Part shown: positions 54,624 to 63,804 of the stretch, piece by piece | How positions within the stretch are numbered: the stretch's first letter is position 1 | Layout of the letters: every line of letters starts with the position of its first letter | Source: Saccharicrinis sp963675435 | GTDB lineage: Bacteria; Bacteroidota; Bacteroidia; Bacteroidales; Marinilabiliaceae | Direction: 5' to 3' | Length of the DNA: 64,000 nt | Assembly (NCBI GenBank): GCA_963675435.1 | Contig: OY776216.1 | Span: 2,914,001 to 2,978,000 of the forward strand | Program-made: the position numbers and the translations under genes | The notes under the pieces: generated by a model | Database searches by the model: none | What the model was told of the DNA's origin: nothing | The model's input: only the letters and a program-made list of their open reading frames with translations

Positions 54624-54819
54624 TTTGTTTAATATAACCATACTATGTGTATGTTAATAGTTCTTAAAAATATATTTCAGTTTTTTTACAAAAACTGTTA
54701 ATTAACCGATTTAGTATGTTTTTTTGGGGTTTTTTAATACTGTAGAAATAGGGTTAAGTTATTGTTTTTTAACACTTCTGCTTGTTGTTGATTTTTTTCA
54801 TCCTAAAAATGAATAAAAA

Positions 54820-54875
54820 ATCTGCTTAATTTATAGTATTATTTACTATTAATTAAGCAGATACATTTTTTTTGA
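54820..54875. promoter_or_regulatory. Long hairpin in the leader of the second MFS gene
   Basis: ATCTGCTTAATT (54820-54831) pairs perfectly with AATTAAGCAGAT (54851-54862); inside it ATAGTA (54833-54838) pairs with TACTAT (54844-54849). The 18-bp hairpin is followed by ACATTTTTTTTG, so it could work as a terminator or attenuator about 60 bp before the MFS gene. A palindromic repeat element is the alternative. The remainder of 54624-54936 is AT-rich without a gene. Confidence 0.6.
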
Positions 54876-54936
54876 TATGTTGATTATTTTATTTTCTTTT
54901 GGACACGACTAAAATAAAACTAATTAAAACTTCAAA

Positions 54937-56226
54937 ATGGAAACGACAAAGAAAGAAAATTATGCTTTGCCCATTGTAATGATGATTCTGCTATTTGGTA
55001 TGATCTCATTTGTTACAAATTTGGCTGCACCGATGGGTATTGTATTAAAGTCTCAGTTTGGGGCTAGTAATCTGGAAGGAATTTTAGGAAACTTTGCAAA
55101 CTTCCTGGCATACTTATTTATGGGTATCCCAGCAGGTAAACTTCTAGAAAAAATAGGATATAAGAAAACAGCACTTATTGGTATCGTAGTTGGTTTTGTA
55201 GGTGTAGGTATTCAATACATGTCAGGTATTGCATCAAGCTTTTTAGTGTACTTATTAGGTGCCTTTGTTGCCGGGTTCTCAATGTGTATTTTAAATGTTG
55301 TAGTTAACCCTATGTTAAATACACTTGGTGGCGGTGGTAAAAAAGGAAATCAATTGATTCAGGTTGGAGCCACTTTTAATTCATTTATGGGTACTTCAGT
55401 TCCTTTATTAGTTGGTGTATTAGTTGGTGTAGTTACTAAAGATACAGCTATTAAAGATGTAAATCCTGTAATGTTTATTGCAATGGGTATTTTTGCATTA
55501 GTAGGTCTTGTATTATATTTTGTTAATATACCTGAACCTCATTTAAATACTGGTGATAAAGTTGTTGAGAAATCTAATTATAGTGCATGGTCTTTCCGTC
55601 ATTTTATTCTTGGTGCTGTAGGTATTGGTGTATATGTTGGTGTTGAAGTAGGTGTTCCTGGAACTATGAACTTCTTTTTAACTGATGCCAGCGCTGGAGG
55701 ATTAGATGCAGCGACTGCAGGAACAGTTGTGGCTACTTATTGGTTATTGATGTTAGTAGGTCGTTTTGTTGGGGCATCCATTGGAGGAATGGTTTCAAGT
55801 AAAACCATGTTAATTACAGCATCTGCTATAGGGATGGTGTTAATTTTTATGGCAATTATTTCCCCAATTTCAACTACAGTTTCAATTCCTGTATTTCAAA
55901 GCTCAACAAGCGGAATTTCATTTGGATTAGCTAAAGTGCCTATAAACGCTATGTATTTGGTATTAGTTGGATTATGTACTTCTGTAATGTGGGGTGGTAT
56001 ATTTAATTTAGCTGTTGAAGGTTTAGGACGATTTACAGCTTCGGCCTCTGGTATTTTTATGACTATGGTAGTAGGTGGAGGAATTTTACCACTTATTCAA
56101 AATGGAGTTGCAGATAGTCTTGGATTTATGACCTCATTTTGGGTTCCTTTCTTAGGATTGGCATATTTATTATACTACTCATTAATTGGTAGTAAAAATG
56201 TAAATACAGATATTCCTGTGGAATAA
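54937..56226 (+). CDS. Sugar MFS transporter, second copy
   Basis: A 429-aa protein with twelve membrane helices of the same broad sugar-permease group: ALPIVMMILLFGMISFVTNL at the start, AGKLLEKIGYKKTALIGIVVG in the first loop, and ASGIFMTMVVGGGILPLIQ in the second half. It is clearly diverged from the permease near galK and may import a different sugar, or a substrate released by the TonB receptor system downstream. It has its own terminator and a large hairpin in its leader. Confidence 0.88.
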   Translation: METTKKENYALPIVMMILLFGMISFVTNLAAPMGIVLKSQFGASNLEGILGNFANFLAYLFMGIPAGKLLEKIGYKKTALIGIVVGFVGVGIQYMSGIASSFLVYLLGAFVAGFSMCILNVVVNPMLNTLGGGGKKGNQLIQVGATFNSFMGTSVPLLVGVLVGVVTKDTAIKDVNPVMFIAMGIFALVGLVLYFVNIPEPHLNTGDKVVEKSNYSAWSFRHFILGAVGIGVYVGVEVGVPGTMNFFLTDASAGGLDAATAGTVVATYWLLMLVGRFVGASIGGMVSSKTMLITASAIGMVLIFMAIISPISTTVSIPVFQSSTSGISFGLAKVPINAMYLVLVGLCTSVMWGGIFNLAVEGLGRFTASASGIFMTMVVGGGILPLIQNGVADSLGFMTSFWVPFLGLAYLLYYSLIGSKNVNTDIPVE

Positions 56227-56251
56227 ATTAAGATATATTTTCTAAGTAGAG

Positions 56252-56288
56252 GGCTAAATTCAGAAATGGATTTAGCCTTTTTTTTGCT
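56252..56288 (+). terminator. Terminator after the second MFS gene
   Basis: GGCTAAAT (56252-56259) pairs with ATTTAGCC (56270-56277), followed by a run of eight T. Confidence 0.9.
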
Positions 56289-56348
56289 ATCATTTAGTTA
56301 AATGAACTTCTTTTGTTATTTATTTTCTGATATTTATAAATACATTAT

Positions 56349-56356
56349 TATTTTTG
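56349..56356 (+). promoter_or_regulatory. -7 box TATTTTTG of the TetR gene
   Basis: An exact TAnnTTTG match about 54 bp before the start at 56410. No well-placed -33 element is seen. Confidence 0.4.
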
Positions 56357-56409
56357 TTGGCTTTTTGTAAAGTAAAATAAACATAATAGCATATTTAGTT
56401 TTCCCCGTA

Positions 56410-56967
56410 ATGAGTAAGAAGGATATAATTATTAATGGAGCAATTGATTTATTTGTAAACAAAGGATTTTCAGCATCAACCAATGAACTGATTACTAAAA
56501 TAGGTATTGCCAAAGGTACGCTTTACCATTACTTTAAGAGTAAAGATCAATTAATAGTTGAGATCTATAAAACACTTATGTTTGAAATAGAGAATGAATG
56601 CGTGTCAGAAATGTCTGAAGAAGAAGATCCACATGCCTACACCAAAGATGTTTTTGGTAAAATTGTAAAGTGGTTCATCAAGAATCCTAACAAGTTTCAT
56701 TATATTAATAGCTTTGAGGCTAGTCCTTATATAAAAATTCATGCATTATCTGTAAGAGATACCTTGAATGGCCCTCAGAAAAATATTATGCAAAAAGTTA
56801 ATATGGGCGTAATGAAAAATTATAACACTGATTTAATAACCTTTTTTGATTTTGCATTTACTCGATCTACTGCAAATTATTTTCTTTCACAGGTTAATCC
56901 TTTAGCTAAATTTAAAACTGAGTTTAATGAGGCTTTTGATCTTTATTGGAAAGGTGCTTCCAGATAA
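56410..56967 (+). CDS. TetR/AcrR-family transcriptional regulator
   Basis: A 185-aa repressor. The N-terminal helix-turn-helix is intact: INGAIDLFVNKGFSASTNELI, then KIGIAKGTLYHYFKSKDQLI (residues about 6-50). The C-terminal ligand and dimer domain is helical and diverged. A TetR-type palindrome (ACCGAC-TT-GTCGGT) stands in the promoter of the TonB receptor gene directly downstream, so this protein probably represses that gene and the lipoprotein after it. The ligand is unknown. Confidence 0.93.
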   Translation: MSKKDIIINGAIDLFVNKGFSASTNELITKIGIAKGTLYHYFKSKDQLIVEIYKTLMFEIENECVSEMSEEEDPHAYTKDVFGKIVKWFIKNPNKFHYINSFEASPYIKIHALSVRDTLNGPQKNIMQKVNMGVMKNYNTDLITFFDFAFTRSTANYFLSQVNPLAKFKTEFNEAFDLYWKGASR

Positions 56968-57237
56968 TTTTATATGCTTTATTTATTATTTTCTTATTTT
57001 TAAAATTCACCCCCTTAATTTTAGGTGTCTTCGTCGATAAATTGGTTAAATTTTGTTTTGGACCCTAAAAAATTCTTTTTTTTATAATCTAGCCAATGTA
57101 TTACTATGTTAAGTAGTGTAACTGTGGTAATGCTTCTTTTTATTTAGTAATATGTGATTTAGCGTGTTTGGTTTATCTATTTAGTTAACCTAATGTAGTT
57201 GATAATGTAATTTTAACATAGATTTAAAATTAATTAT

Positions 57238-57251
57238 ACCGACTTGTCGGT
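57238..57251. promoter_or_regulatory. Predicted TetR operator upstream of the TonB receptor
   Basis: ACCGAC-TT-GTCGGT is a perfect 6-bp inverted repeat around a TT spacer, typical of TetR-family operators. A further CGGT extends it (to 57255). It overlaps the upstream part of the receptor promoter, so bound repressor would block RNA polymerase. Confidence 0.65.
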
Positions 57252-57283
57252 CGGTTTGTGTGATATTTGCAACGATAATTTTA

Positions 57284-57291
57284 TACTTTTG
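57284..57291 (+). promoter_or_regulatory. -7 box TACTTTTG of the TonB receptor gene
   Basis: An exact match, identical to the rpsF -7 box. The nearest TTTG sequences (57255-57258 and 57266-57269) are not at the usual spacing, so the promoter may be activated or unusual. Transcription about 57298 supports ATG 57336 as start. Confidence 0.6.
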
Positions 57292-57335
57292 TACACAACT
57301 ATATGAAAATAGAAACACCTAAATCAATTTTTAAA

Positions 57336-59885
57336 ATGAAACAATTTATTACAAAGCTCTATGTGCTTGGTTTATTTATAACCATGTCCATGACTGCTTT
57401 TGCACAGGCTAAGGTGTCGGGTACTATTGTAGATTCTGACACAAATGAACCTCTTATTGGTGCAACAGTTGTTGTTCAAGGAACAACAAATGGTACAGTA
57501 ACCTCGTTAGATGGTACTTTTAATTTGAAAGTTGACAATGGGAAATGCGATCTTGTGTTTTCTTACATTGGCTATGTAGATCAAGAAAAGTCTATCAACA
57601 TTAATGGAGATAAAAACATTGGAACTATCTCATTGAAATCAGATGCTGTTGGACTTAATGAAGTGCAGGTTTTGGCTTCTGTGGTTACTGATCGTAGTAC
57701 ACCAGTTTCCATTTCTACTTTACCGGCAGAAGTTATAACTGAAAAACTAGGAAGTCAGGAATATCCTGAATTGTTAAAAACTACTCCATCGATCTATACC
57801 TCAAAAGAAGGTGGTGGTTTTGGGGATGCTACTGTTTATGTGCGTGGATTTGATTCTAACAACGTAGGTGTATTAATTAATGGGGTTCCTGTTAATGATA
57901 TGGAGTCAGGAAAAGTTTACTGGAGTAACTGGGCTGGCTTATCAGATGTTACAAGAACGATGCAGGTGCAAAGAGGACTAGGAGCATCTAAATTAGGATT
58001 GTCTTCTGTTGGAGGAACAATCAATATTTTAACTAAGTCTACTGATGCAAAAAAAGGTGGAGTAATTAAATCTTATGTTGGTAATAATGGATATAGAAAA
58101 CAGTTATTATCATTTTCTACTGGAATGTCAGAAAATGGATGGGCATTATCTTTCTTAGGTTCACATACCTATGGTGATGGTTATGTAATGGGAACAAACT
58201 TTGATGCTTGGAGTTATTTTGTAAATATTGCAAAAAGATTTAATGATAATCATACTCTTGCTTTCACGCTTGTAGGTGCTCCTCAATGGCATAATCAACG
58301 AGGAACCAAACTTACTATCGAAACATATAAGCATAATAAGTATGGAAAAAGATATAATAGTAATTATGGTATAAGACAAGGTCAACCTTATGGTGGAGGA
58401 TATGGATATAATTACTATCATAAACCACAGGCGCAATTAAACCATTATTGGACTATTAATGACAATACAAATTTAACTACCTCTGTGTATGCATCAATGG
58501 GTACCGGTGGTGGAAGACGAGTTGCTGGATCTTTAGCTAGAACTGGTGATGGCTTATTGAATTTTGATAGTGCTATAGAAGCAAATCAGGAATCAGTTGT
58601 AGATGGTTCTCAAACAATTGTAGGAAACTCTGTGAATAATCATCAATGGTATGGATTATTATCTACTTGGATTAAAGATGTAAATACCTTTAAATATACA
58701 CTAGGTTTAGATGCCAGATATTATAATGGTGAACATTATAGAGAAATTGATGATTTACTTGGAGGAGATTTTTATCTTGATGATAGTTTTATTACCAGAG
58801 ATCCGAATGAGAAGTTAGTTGAAGGAGATAAGTATTCATACCACAATGATGGTAATGTATTGTATACTGGTTTATTTGGGCAAGTAGAATATATTCAAAG
58901 TAAATTTACTTCATTTTTGTCTGCTGCAATTTCAAGAAAGAGTTACAGGAGAGTTGATTATTACCAATATATGCCAGGAAATCAAAAATCTGAATGGAAA
59001 GATTTTCTTCCTTGGAATGTAAAAGCCGGTGTTAGCTATAAGTTAACTGATAACCATAGTATCTATGCAAACGGTGGTTATATTAAAAGAACTCCATATT
59101 TTTCAAATGTATTTTTAAATTATACAAATGAAATTAATGATGATGTTAAATATGAACAGATTATTACATCAGAATTAGGATATATCTTTACTTCATCAAA
59201 ATTTAACGCAAAGGTTTCTTTATATAGAACAAACTGGCGTGATAAAGGATTAATGATTAGTTATTCTTTAGAGGTTCCAGATCCTGAAAATCCTTCTGAA
59301 ACAATTTTTGAAGACAGAACTGCAAATATTGCAGGTTTAAATCAATTACATCAAGGTATTGAATTCGAAGGTACCTATAAACCAAATAGCAAAATGACTG
59401 TTAAAGGAATGTTGTCTTTTGGGGACTATATTTATGAGGATGATGTAAATTTTGCCTTGTACGAAGGCCAGGAATTGGTGGCGCAGAAAAATGCATATAT
59501 CAAAGATGTACACGTAGGTAACTCTGCTCAAACTACAGGATCTGTTTCACTTGATTACAAAATCATGGAAGGACTTAAATTAGGAGTAGATTATATATAT
59601 TACGGAAAACACTATGCGGATTTTGATCCAGAGAATAGATCCGATTTAACTGATTCAGGAGTAGATGCTTGGGAACTTCCTGAAGTAGGTTTAGTTGATT
59701 TAAACTTTAATTATAAATTCACAATTGGAGGTATTAAAGCTACTTTATATGGAAATGTAAATAATGTATTTAATACAGAGTATATTTCAAAAGCTGAAGA
59801 TGGAGCAAATCATGACGACTTAACTTCTGAAGTTTATTTTGGATTTGGTACAACATGGTCTGGAGGATTAAAAATTAATTTCTAA
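57336..59885 (+). CDS. TonB-dependent outer-membrane receptor with carboxypeptidase-regulatory-like domain
   Basis: About 849 aa from ATG 57336, where a good signal peptide begins (MKQFITKLYVLGLFITMSMTAFAQ in full, ending at FAQ); an ATG at 57303 adds 11 unlikely residues. The regulatory-like domain is at about 25-100 (KVSGTIVDSDTNEPLIGATV). The plug contains VYVRGFDSNNVGVLINGVPVND and LGASKLGLSSVGGTINIL, and a beta barrel ends with GFGTTWSGGLKINF. It is not the SusC type and no SusD follows; instead a lipoprotein with three repeats follows 20 bp later. The ligand is unknown. Repressed by the TetR protein, by inference. Confidence 0.9.
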   Translation: MKQFITKLYVLGLFITMSMTAFAQAKVSGTIVDSDTNEPLIGATVVVQGTTNGTVTSLDGTFNLKVDNGKCDLVFSYIGYVDQEKSININGDKNIGTISLKSDAVGLNEVQVLASVVTDRSTPVSISTLPAEVITEKLGSQEYPELLKTTPSIYTSKEGGGFGDATVYVRGFDSNNVGVLINGVPVNDMESGKVYWSNWAGLSDVTRTMQVQRGLGASKLGLSSVGGTINILTKSTDAKKGGVIKSYVGNNGYRKQLLSFSTGMSENGWALSFLGSHTYGDGYVMGTNFDAWSYFVNIAKRFNDNHTLAFTLVGAPQWHNQRGTKLTIETYKHNKYGKRYNSNYGIRQGQPYGGGYGYNYYHKPQAQLNHYWTINDNTNLTTSVYASMGTGGGRRVAGSLARTGDGLLNFDSAIEANQESVVDGSQTIVGNSVNNHQWYGLLSTWIKDVNTFKYTLGLDARYYNGEHYREIDDLLGGDFYLDDSFITRDPNEKLVEGDKYSYHNDGNVLYTGLFGQVEYIQSKFTSFLSAAISRKSYRRVDYYQYMPGNQKSEWKDFLPWNVKAGVSYKLTDNHSIYANGGYIKRTPYFSNVFLNYTNEINDDVKYEQIITSELGYIFTSSKFNAKVSLYRTNWRDKGLMISYSLEVPDPENPSETIFEDRTANIAGLNQLHQGIEFEGTYKPNSKMTVKGMLSFGDYIYEDDVNFALYEGQELVAQKNAYIKDVHVGNSAQTTGSVSLDYKIMEGLKLGVDYIYYGKHYADFDPENRSDLTDSGVDAWELPEVGLVDLNFNYKFTIGGIKATLYGNVNNVFNTEYISKAEDGANHDDLTSEVYFGFGTTWSGGLKINF

Positions 59886-59905
59886 ACCTTATAAAATATA
59901 GAATA

Positions 59906-61198
59906 ATGAAAAAAATATTAAATATATATATCCTTATAGCTGTTATTTTTGCAAGTTGTGATCCAATGGAGGATATTTATGATAAGGTTGAAGATGAGCA
60001 GCCTTTAACGAACGTACAGCAGCTTGAATATACTTTAACTGATGATGATTATGAAGCTATGGGTTCTAGTTATGGAAACTTCAGTAATTCAATGCCTGCA
60101 GCAGACAACTTACCGGATTTCCTAGCAGAAAAATATGCTACATTAGATGAGTCCTCTTCAATTAATATTACATATAATTTTTACCAGGGAAGTTTAAGTT
60201 ATTTGAATACTCTAGCTAATTCAGATCAATATGAACTTACATCAAGTGATTATAACTCATTTGGAACACAAAAAGGTGAGCCTGGATACTATGATAATTT
60301 TGCTTGGAATATGCCAGCTGATGATTATTTGCCAGACTTTTTACTTGCATTATACCCTGATGCAGAAAATGGTCAATTGGCATTAATAACTTATGAGTAT
60401 TACGATAATGGTTCTTCTATTATAAGTGAATTTTATGCTTTTGATGGAACTGCATGGTCTGTATCAGAAGGTGGATTGCCTGAAGGTGTAGTGCTTTATA
60501 GTTTAACAGCTGACGATTATGATTCAATGGGCGAGGATTCAGGAGAGCCTGGATATAAAGATTATGATAATTTTTCAAGCTCTGCTGAACCTGAAGATTA
60601 TTTGCCTACTTTCTTAGCTCTTAATAATCCTTATGCTCAAGAAGGTGATATTATTGCAGTTTTATATAAGTATTATTCAGGCAGTACATCAACCAGAGGG
60701 AAACAATATACTTATGCCAATGGAGTTTGGGAAGAATATCAATCAACGATTGAAAAAACAGATCAATATATTTTAACTGCTTCTGGTTGGATTTTTGACC
60801 CAACTGTACAATATGAAATGGTAGCTGCGGATTATCAAATAATCGTAGATTACGTTAAAAATAGTGTAAGCGAAAGTTATTTAGATTCATATGGCACTGC
60901 CGAAGATTATTTTGGAACAAGTGCTTATTATAATGAGTTTAGAATTAGTGATGGATATTTTGAATCGGAAAAGTTTACAACCTGGCAAGATGCTGTGTCT
61001 GAATCTATTCAAACAGCATTGTTACCAACTATCTTCCCTGAAGCTGTAGCTCAGGTAGAAGGTGTAGATGTATTCTACATTGTAAGTTTTGAGGCATATG
61101 CTGGTTCAATGGTAACTCATACAATGACATTTCAATGTACTCAATCTGGTCCTAATCCAACATTTGTATATGTTGAGGATTCGGAAACAATAAAATAG
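59906..61198 (+). CDS. Surface lipoprotein with three tandem ~70-90-residue repeats
   Basis: A 430-aa lipoprotein with lipobox IFASC (Cys18). Three similar modules start at residues 42 (YTLTDDDYEAMG), 109 (YELTSSDYNSFG) and 198 (YSLTADDYDSMG). Each continues with an NF segment, then LPDFL or LPTFL, and ends with a beta strand such as ITYEYYDNGSS. The modules are acidic and Tyr-rich. The last ~150 residues form a different domain. I do not recognise the family, but its position after a TonB receptor suggests a substrate-binding partner, similar in role to SusD but unrelated in sequence. A terminator follows. Confidence 0.75.
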   Translation: MKKILNIYILIAVIFASCDPMEDIYDKVEDEQPLTNVQQLEYTLTDDDYEAMGSSYGNFSNSMPAADNLPDFLAEKYATLDESSSINITYNFYQGSLSYLNTLANSDQYELTSSDYNSFGTQKGEPGYYDNFAWNMPADDYLPDFLLALYPDAENGQLALITYEYYDNGSSIISEFYAFDGTAWSVSEGGLPEGVVLYSLTADDYDSMGEDSGEPGYKDYDNFSSSAEPEDYLPTFLALNNPYAQEGDIIAVLYKYYSGSTSTRGKQYTYANGVWEEYQSTIEKTDQYILTASGWIFDPTVQYEMVAADYQIIVDYVKNSVSESYLDSYGTAEDYFGTSAYYNEFRISDGYFESEKFTTWQDAVSESIQTALLPTIFPEAVAQVEGVDVFYIVSFEAYAGSMVTHTMTFQCTQSGPNPTFVYVEDSETIK

Positions 61199-61222
61199 CG
61201 ATGTAAGTTATTGTAATAACTA

Positions 61223-61256
61223 AAAGGCTATCTCAGATTATTGAGATAGCCTTTTT
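61223..61256 (+). terminator. Terminator after the surface lipoprotein
   Basis: AAAGGCTATCTCA (61223-61235) pairs perfectly with TGAGATAGCCTTT (61242-61254) followed by T-rich sequence. Confidence 0.95.
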
Positions 61257-61312
61257 TGATATTTATTCTATCAATTTTGTAATTAATCCGCATTAAGTCT
61301 ATAGGAATTTTC

Positions 61313-61320
61313 TATTTTTG
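61313..61320 (+). promoter_or_regulatory. -7 box TATTTTTG of the SLC13 gene
   Basis: An exact TAnnTTTG match 39 bp before the start at 61359. No -33 element at normal spacing. Confidence 0.4.
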
Positions 61321-61358
61321 TTTTTATTGAGAAATATTGAAATCCGATAGATTATTTA

Positions 61359-63137
61359 ATGGAGCATTTTGATGTAATTGTAGTATTTGTTGTACTAGCT
61401 TTTATACTAATTTCGTTGTATAAAGAGCTGTTGGGAGCAGCATTTACTTTTTTTGTAGCAGTAATGGTATTAGGCTTTTTTGGAGTTCTAACACCAAAGG
61501 AGTTATTGGCAGGCTTTGCTAATGAACAAATTGCCGTTATCATGATGCTTTTGTTGCTGGGCGATGCCATAAGGCAAATTTCAGTAATTGAGATATTTTT
61601 TAGTAGGATATTTCCTCGACAAAGTGGGTATCGAGGATTTCTCTCCCGGATAATGCTATGGATAGGTGGGTTTTCTGCATTTTTAAACAATACTCCATTA
61701 GTCGCAGTTATGATGCCATACGTTCATAATTGGAGTAAAAGGAATAATATTTCTCCCTCAAAATTACTGCTACCATTATCTTATGCTGCTATTTTAGGAG
61801 GTTGTGTTACATTAATTGGAACATCAACAAACCTAATTGTTAATGGTATGGTAATGGATCAAACTATCTTTCCTGATATGGAGCCTCTGCATATGTTTGA
61901 TTTCTTTTGGGTTGGTTTTCCTATGTTAATTATTGGATTTTTATACTTGTTTTTCTTTGGAGATAAACTATTGCCTAAACATAGTATTTTAACAAAAGAG
62001 ATATCCGGATCTGAACGAAAATACGTAGTTGAAGCTAAGGTGAATAAGAACTCAAAACTTGTTGGTAAATCTATAGAGGATTCTGGTTTTGCAAACTCTA
62101 AAGGATTGTTTCTGGCAGAAGTAGTACGCAAAAAATATACCTTTCAGGTTTTTGATAAAAGTTTCGTTCTAGAAGCAGGTGATTTACTTAGATTTGCCGG
62201 TGAGAGTGAGGATATAGCCAACCTGCTATCTGACAGTAGTAATTTAAGTCTACCATCTGTAGGAATGATGAGTAAACTTAAAAGAGCGGATGTTGTTGAG
62301 ATTGTTATTTCTCATAATAGTACGCTGATCTCAAAAATGGTTAAGGATATTAACTTCCGTAGTAAGTATGATTCTGTGTTATTAGCGATTCATCGTAATG
62401 GAGAGCGAATTACCGGTAAATTGGAGGAGATTAAGTTAAAAGCAGGTGATGTTATTCTTTTATTAGCTGGAGATGATTTTAATACGAGATCACAGGATGA
62501 TATGGATTTTTATCTGATATCAAAAGTTAAGGAAGTTAGAAAGCCGGAGCGTTATAAAATATGGACTTTATTTGGTGGTACTTTATTGGCTATATTTCTT
62601 TCAGCATTGAATTTAATCCCATTGTTTATGGGATTGCTCGTTGTTCTTGTAGTTATTAATATATTAGGTGTAGTTAATGCTAAAGATTTACCTAAGAATA
62701 TTGATTATAATCTGGCAGTTATTATAGCCTTATCGCTTGCTCTTGGAACTGCTATGATTAAAACAGGGGTAGCTGATATGATTGCTAATTTCATGATCTC
62801 CATTCTTTTTCCTTTTGGTAAGGTAGCAGTCTTAACTGGAATTTATCTGATTACTTCTATATTGGCAGCATATATTACAAATAAAGCAGCTGTAGCTATT
62901 ATTTTTCCAATTTCATTAACTGCAGCCCATAGTTTACAATTGAATCCTCTACCGTTTGCATTAGTAGTATCTTTTGCTGCAGCAGCTAATTTTTTGACCC
63001 CAATAGGTTATCAAACGAATTTGATGGTTTATGGACCCGGAGGTTATACCTTTAAAGATTTCTTTAGAATTGGTTGGCCATTGACTTTAATATATATGGT
63101 TGTTACTATAGTTATTCTAAACTATATGTATTTGTAG
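61359..63137 (+). CDS. SLC13-family transporter with two RCK/TrkA-C domains
   Basis: A 592-aa inner-membrane protein. The first membrane half (residues 1-200) carries NNTPLVAVMMPYVHNW and LIGTSTNLIVNG, the SLC13/DASS (Na+/dicarboxylate or sulfate) signature. Two cytoplasmic TrkA-C/RCK-C domains follow (about 222-300 and 310-390), as seen in VGKSIEDSGFANSKGLFLAEVV and KLKAGDVILLLAGDDF. The second half contains ITNKAAVAIIFPISL and FLTPIGYQTNLMVYGPG. Sulfate, phosphate or dicarboxylates are the likely substrates; RCK domains suggest nucleotide control. Confidence 0.9.
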   Translation: MEHFDVIVVFVVLAFILISLYKELLGAAFTFFVAVMVLGFFGVLTPKELLAGFANEQIAVIMMLLLLGDAIRQISVIEIFFSRIFPRQSGYRGFLSRIMLWIGGFSAFLNNTPLVAVMMPYVHNWSKRNNISPSKLLLPLSYAAILGGCVTLIGTSTNLIVNGMVMDQTIFPDMEPLHMFDFFWVGFPMLIIGFLYLFFFGDKLLPKHSILTKEISGSERKYVVEAKVNKNSKLVGKSIEDSGFANSKGLFLAEVVRKKYTFQVFDKSFVLEAGDLLRFAGESEDIANLLSDSSNLSLPSVGMMSKLKRADVVEIVISHNSTLISKMVKDINFRSKYDSVLLAIHRNGERITGKLEEIKLKAGDVILLLAGDDFNTRSQDDMDFYLISKVKEVRKPERYKIWTLFGGTLLAIFLSALNLIPLFMGLLVVLVVINILGVVNAKDLPKNIDYNLAVIIALSLALGTAMIKTGVADMIANFMISILFPFGKVAVLTGIYLITSILAAYITNKAAVAIIFPISLTAAHSLQLNPLPFALVVSFAAAANFLTPIGYQTNLMVYGPGGYTFKDFFRIGWPLTLIYMVVTIVILNYMYL

Positions 63138-63286
63138 TATAAATGTCATTAAGTCATTTTTTAATTGTATATAAGGATATTGTAATCATAAATAGATTAT
63201 ACAATTAAAACATACATGAAGAGATTATCGTGGATAGAATAACGAGTTATTCTTGATAAGGTAGTTGTGTTTGAAAATAGATAAAA

Positions 63287-63312
63287 CATAAGACCTTAAA
63301 AAATGTCTTATG
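63287..63312 (-). terminator. Stem-loop after ridA
   Basis: CATAAGAC (63287-63294) pairs perfectly with GTCTTATG (63305-63312). On the minus strand it is followed by TTTTATC, so the T-tract is short. Confidence 0.55.
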
Positions 63313-63339
63313 TCTGTCTTTTCTTTGTAAAGAAAATGA

Positions 63340-63717
63340 CTATTTACATGCAATAGTTTCAATTTCAATAAGAACACCTAACGGAAGTTCTTTAACAGCA
63401 AATGCAGCCCTTGCTGGAGGATTTTCTGAGTAATATTTGCCATAAACTTCATTCATGTCTTTAAAGTTAGCCATATCTGAAAGAAGACAAGTAGATTTAA
63501 TTACATCCTTAAAGCTATAGCCTGCCTCGGTTAATATAGCTTCAATATTTTTCATTACTTGTTCTGTTTGCTCTGTAATTCCACCTTCTACTACTTTTCC
63601 CTCTGCTGGATTGATAGGAATCTGTCCTGAAATGAAAAGCATTCCGTTTGCTTCAATAGCCTGACTGTATGGCCCGATTGCAGCCGGTGCATTGTCTGTA
63701 TTAATTACTTTTTTCAT
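63340..63717 (-). CDS. ridA: RidA-family enamine/imine deaminase
   Basis: A 125-aa RidA/YjgF protein. The family pattern is complete: APAAIGPYSQAIEANGMLFISGQIP near the N-terminus, split here between GPYSQAI and FISGQIP, the catalytic Arg in NPPARAAFAV (about residue 103), and EIETIA at the end. It hydrolyses reactive 2-aminoacrylate and other enamines to keto acids and protects PLP enzymes. In Bacteroidota it often follows lptD, as it does here, and probably shares that transcript. Confidence 0.95.
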   Translation of the reverse strand: MKKVINTDNAPAAIGPYSQAIEANGMLFISGQIPINPAEGKVVEGGITEQTEQVMKNIEAILTEAGYSFKDVIKSTCLLSDMANFKDMNEVYGKYYSENPPARAAFAVKELPLGVLIEIETIACK

Positions 63718-63804
63718 ATCTTAAATATTTGTTTTTGTATTTTGGGATAACTTAAATGTATAAATGATTTTGTATCCTTAAATGTTTATTTATTAATGTA
63801 ATCC

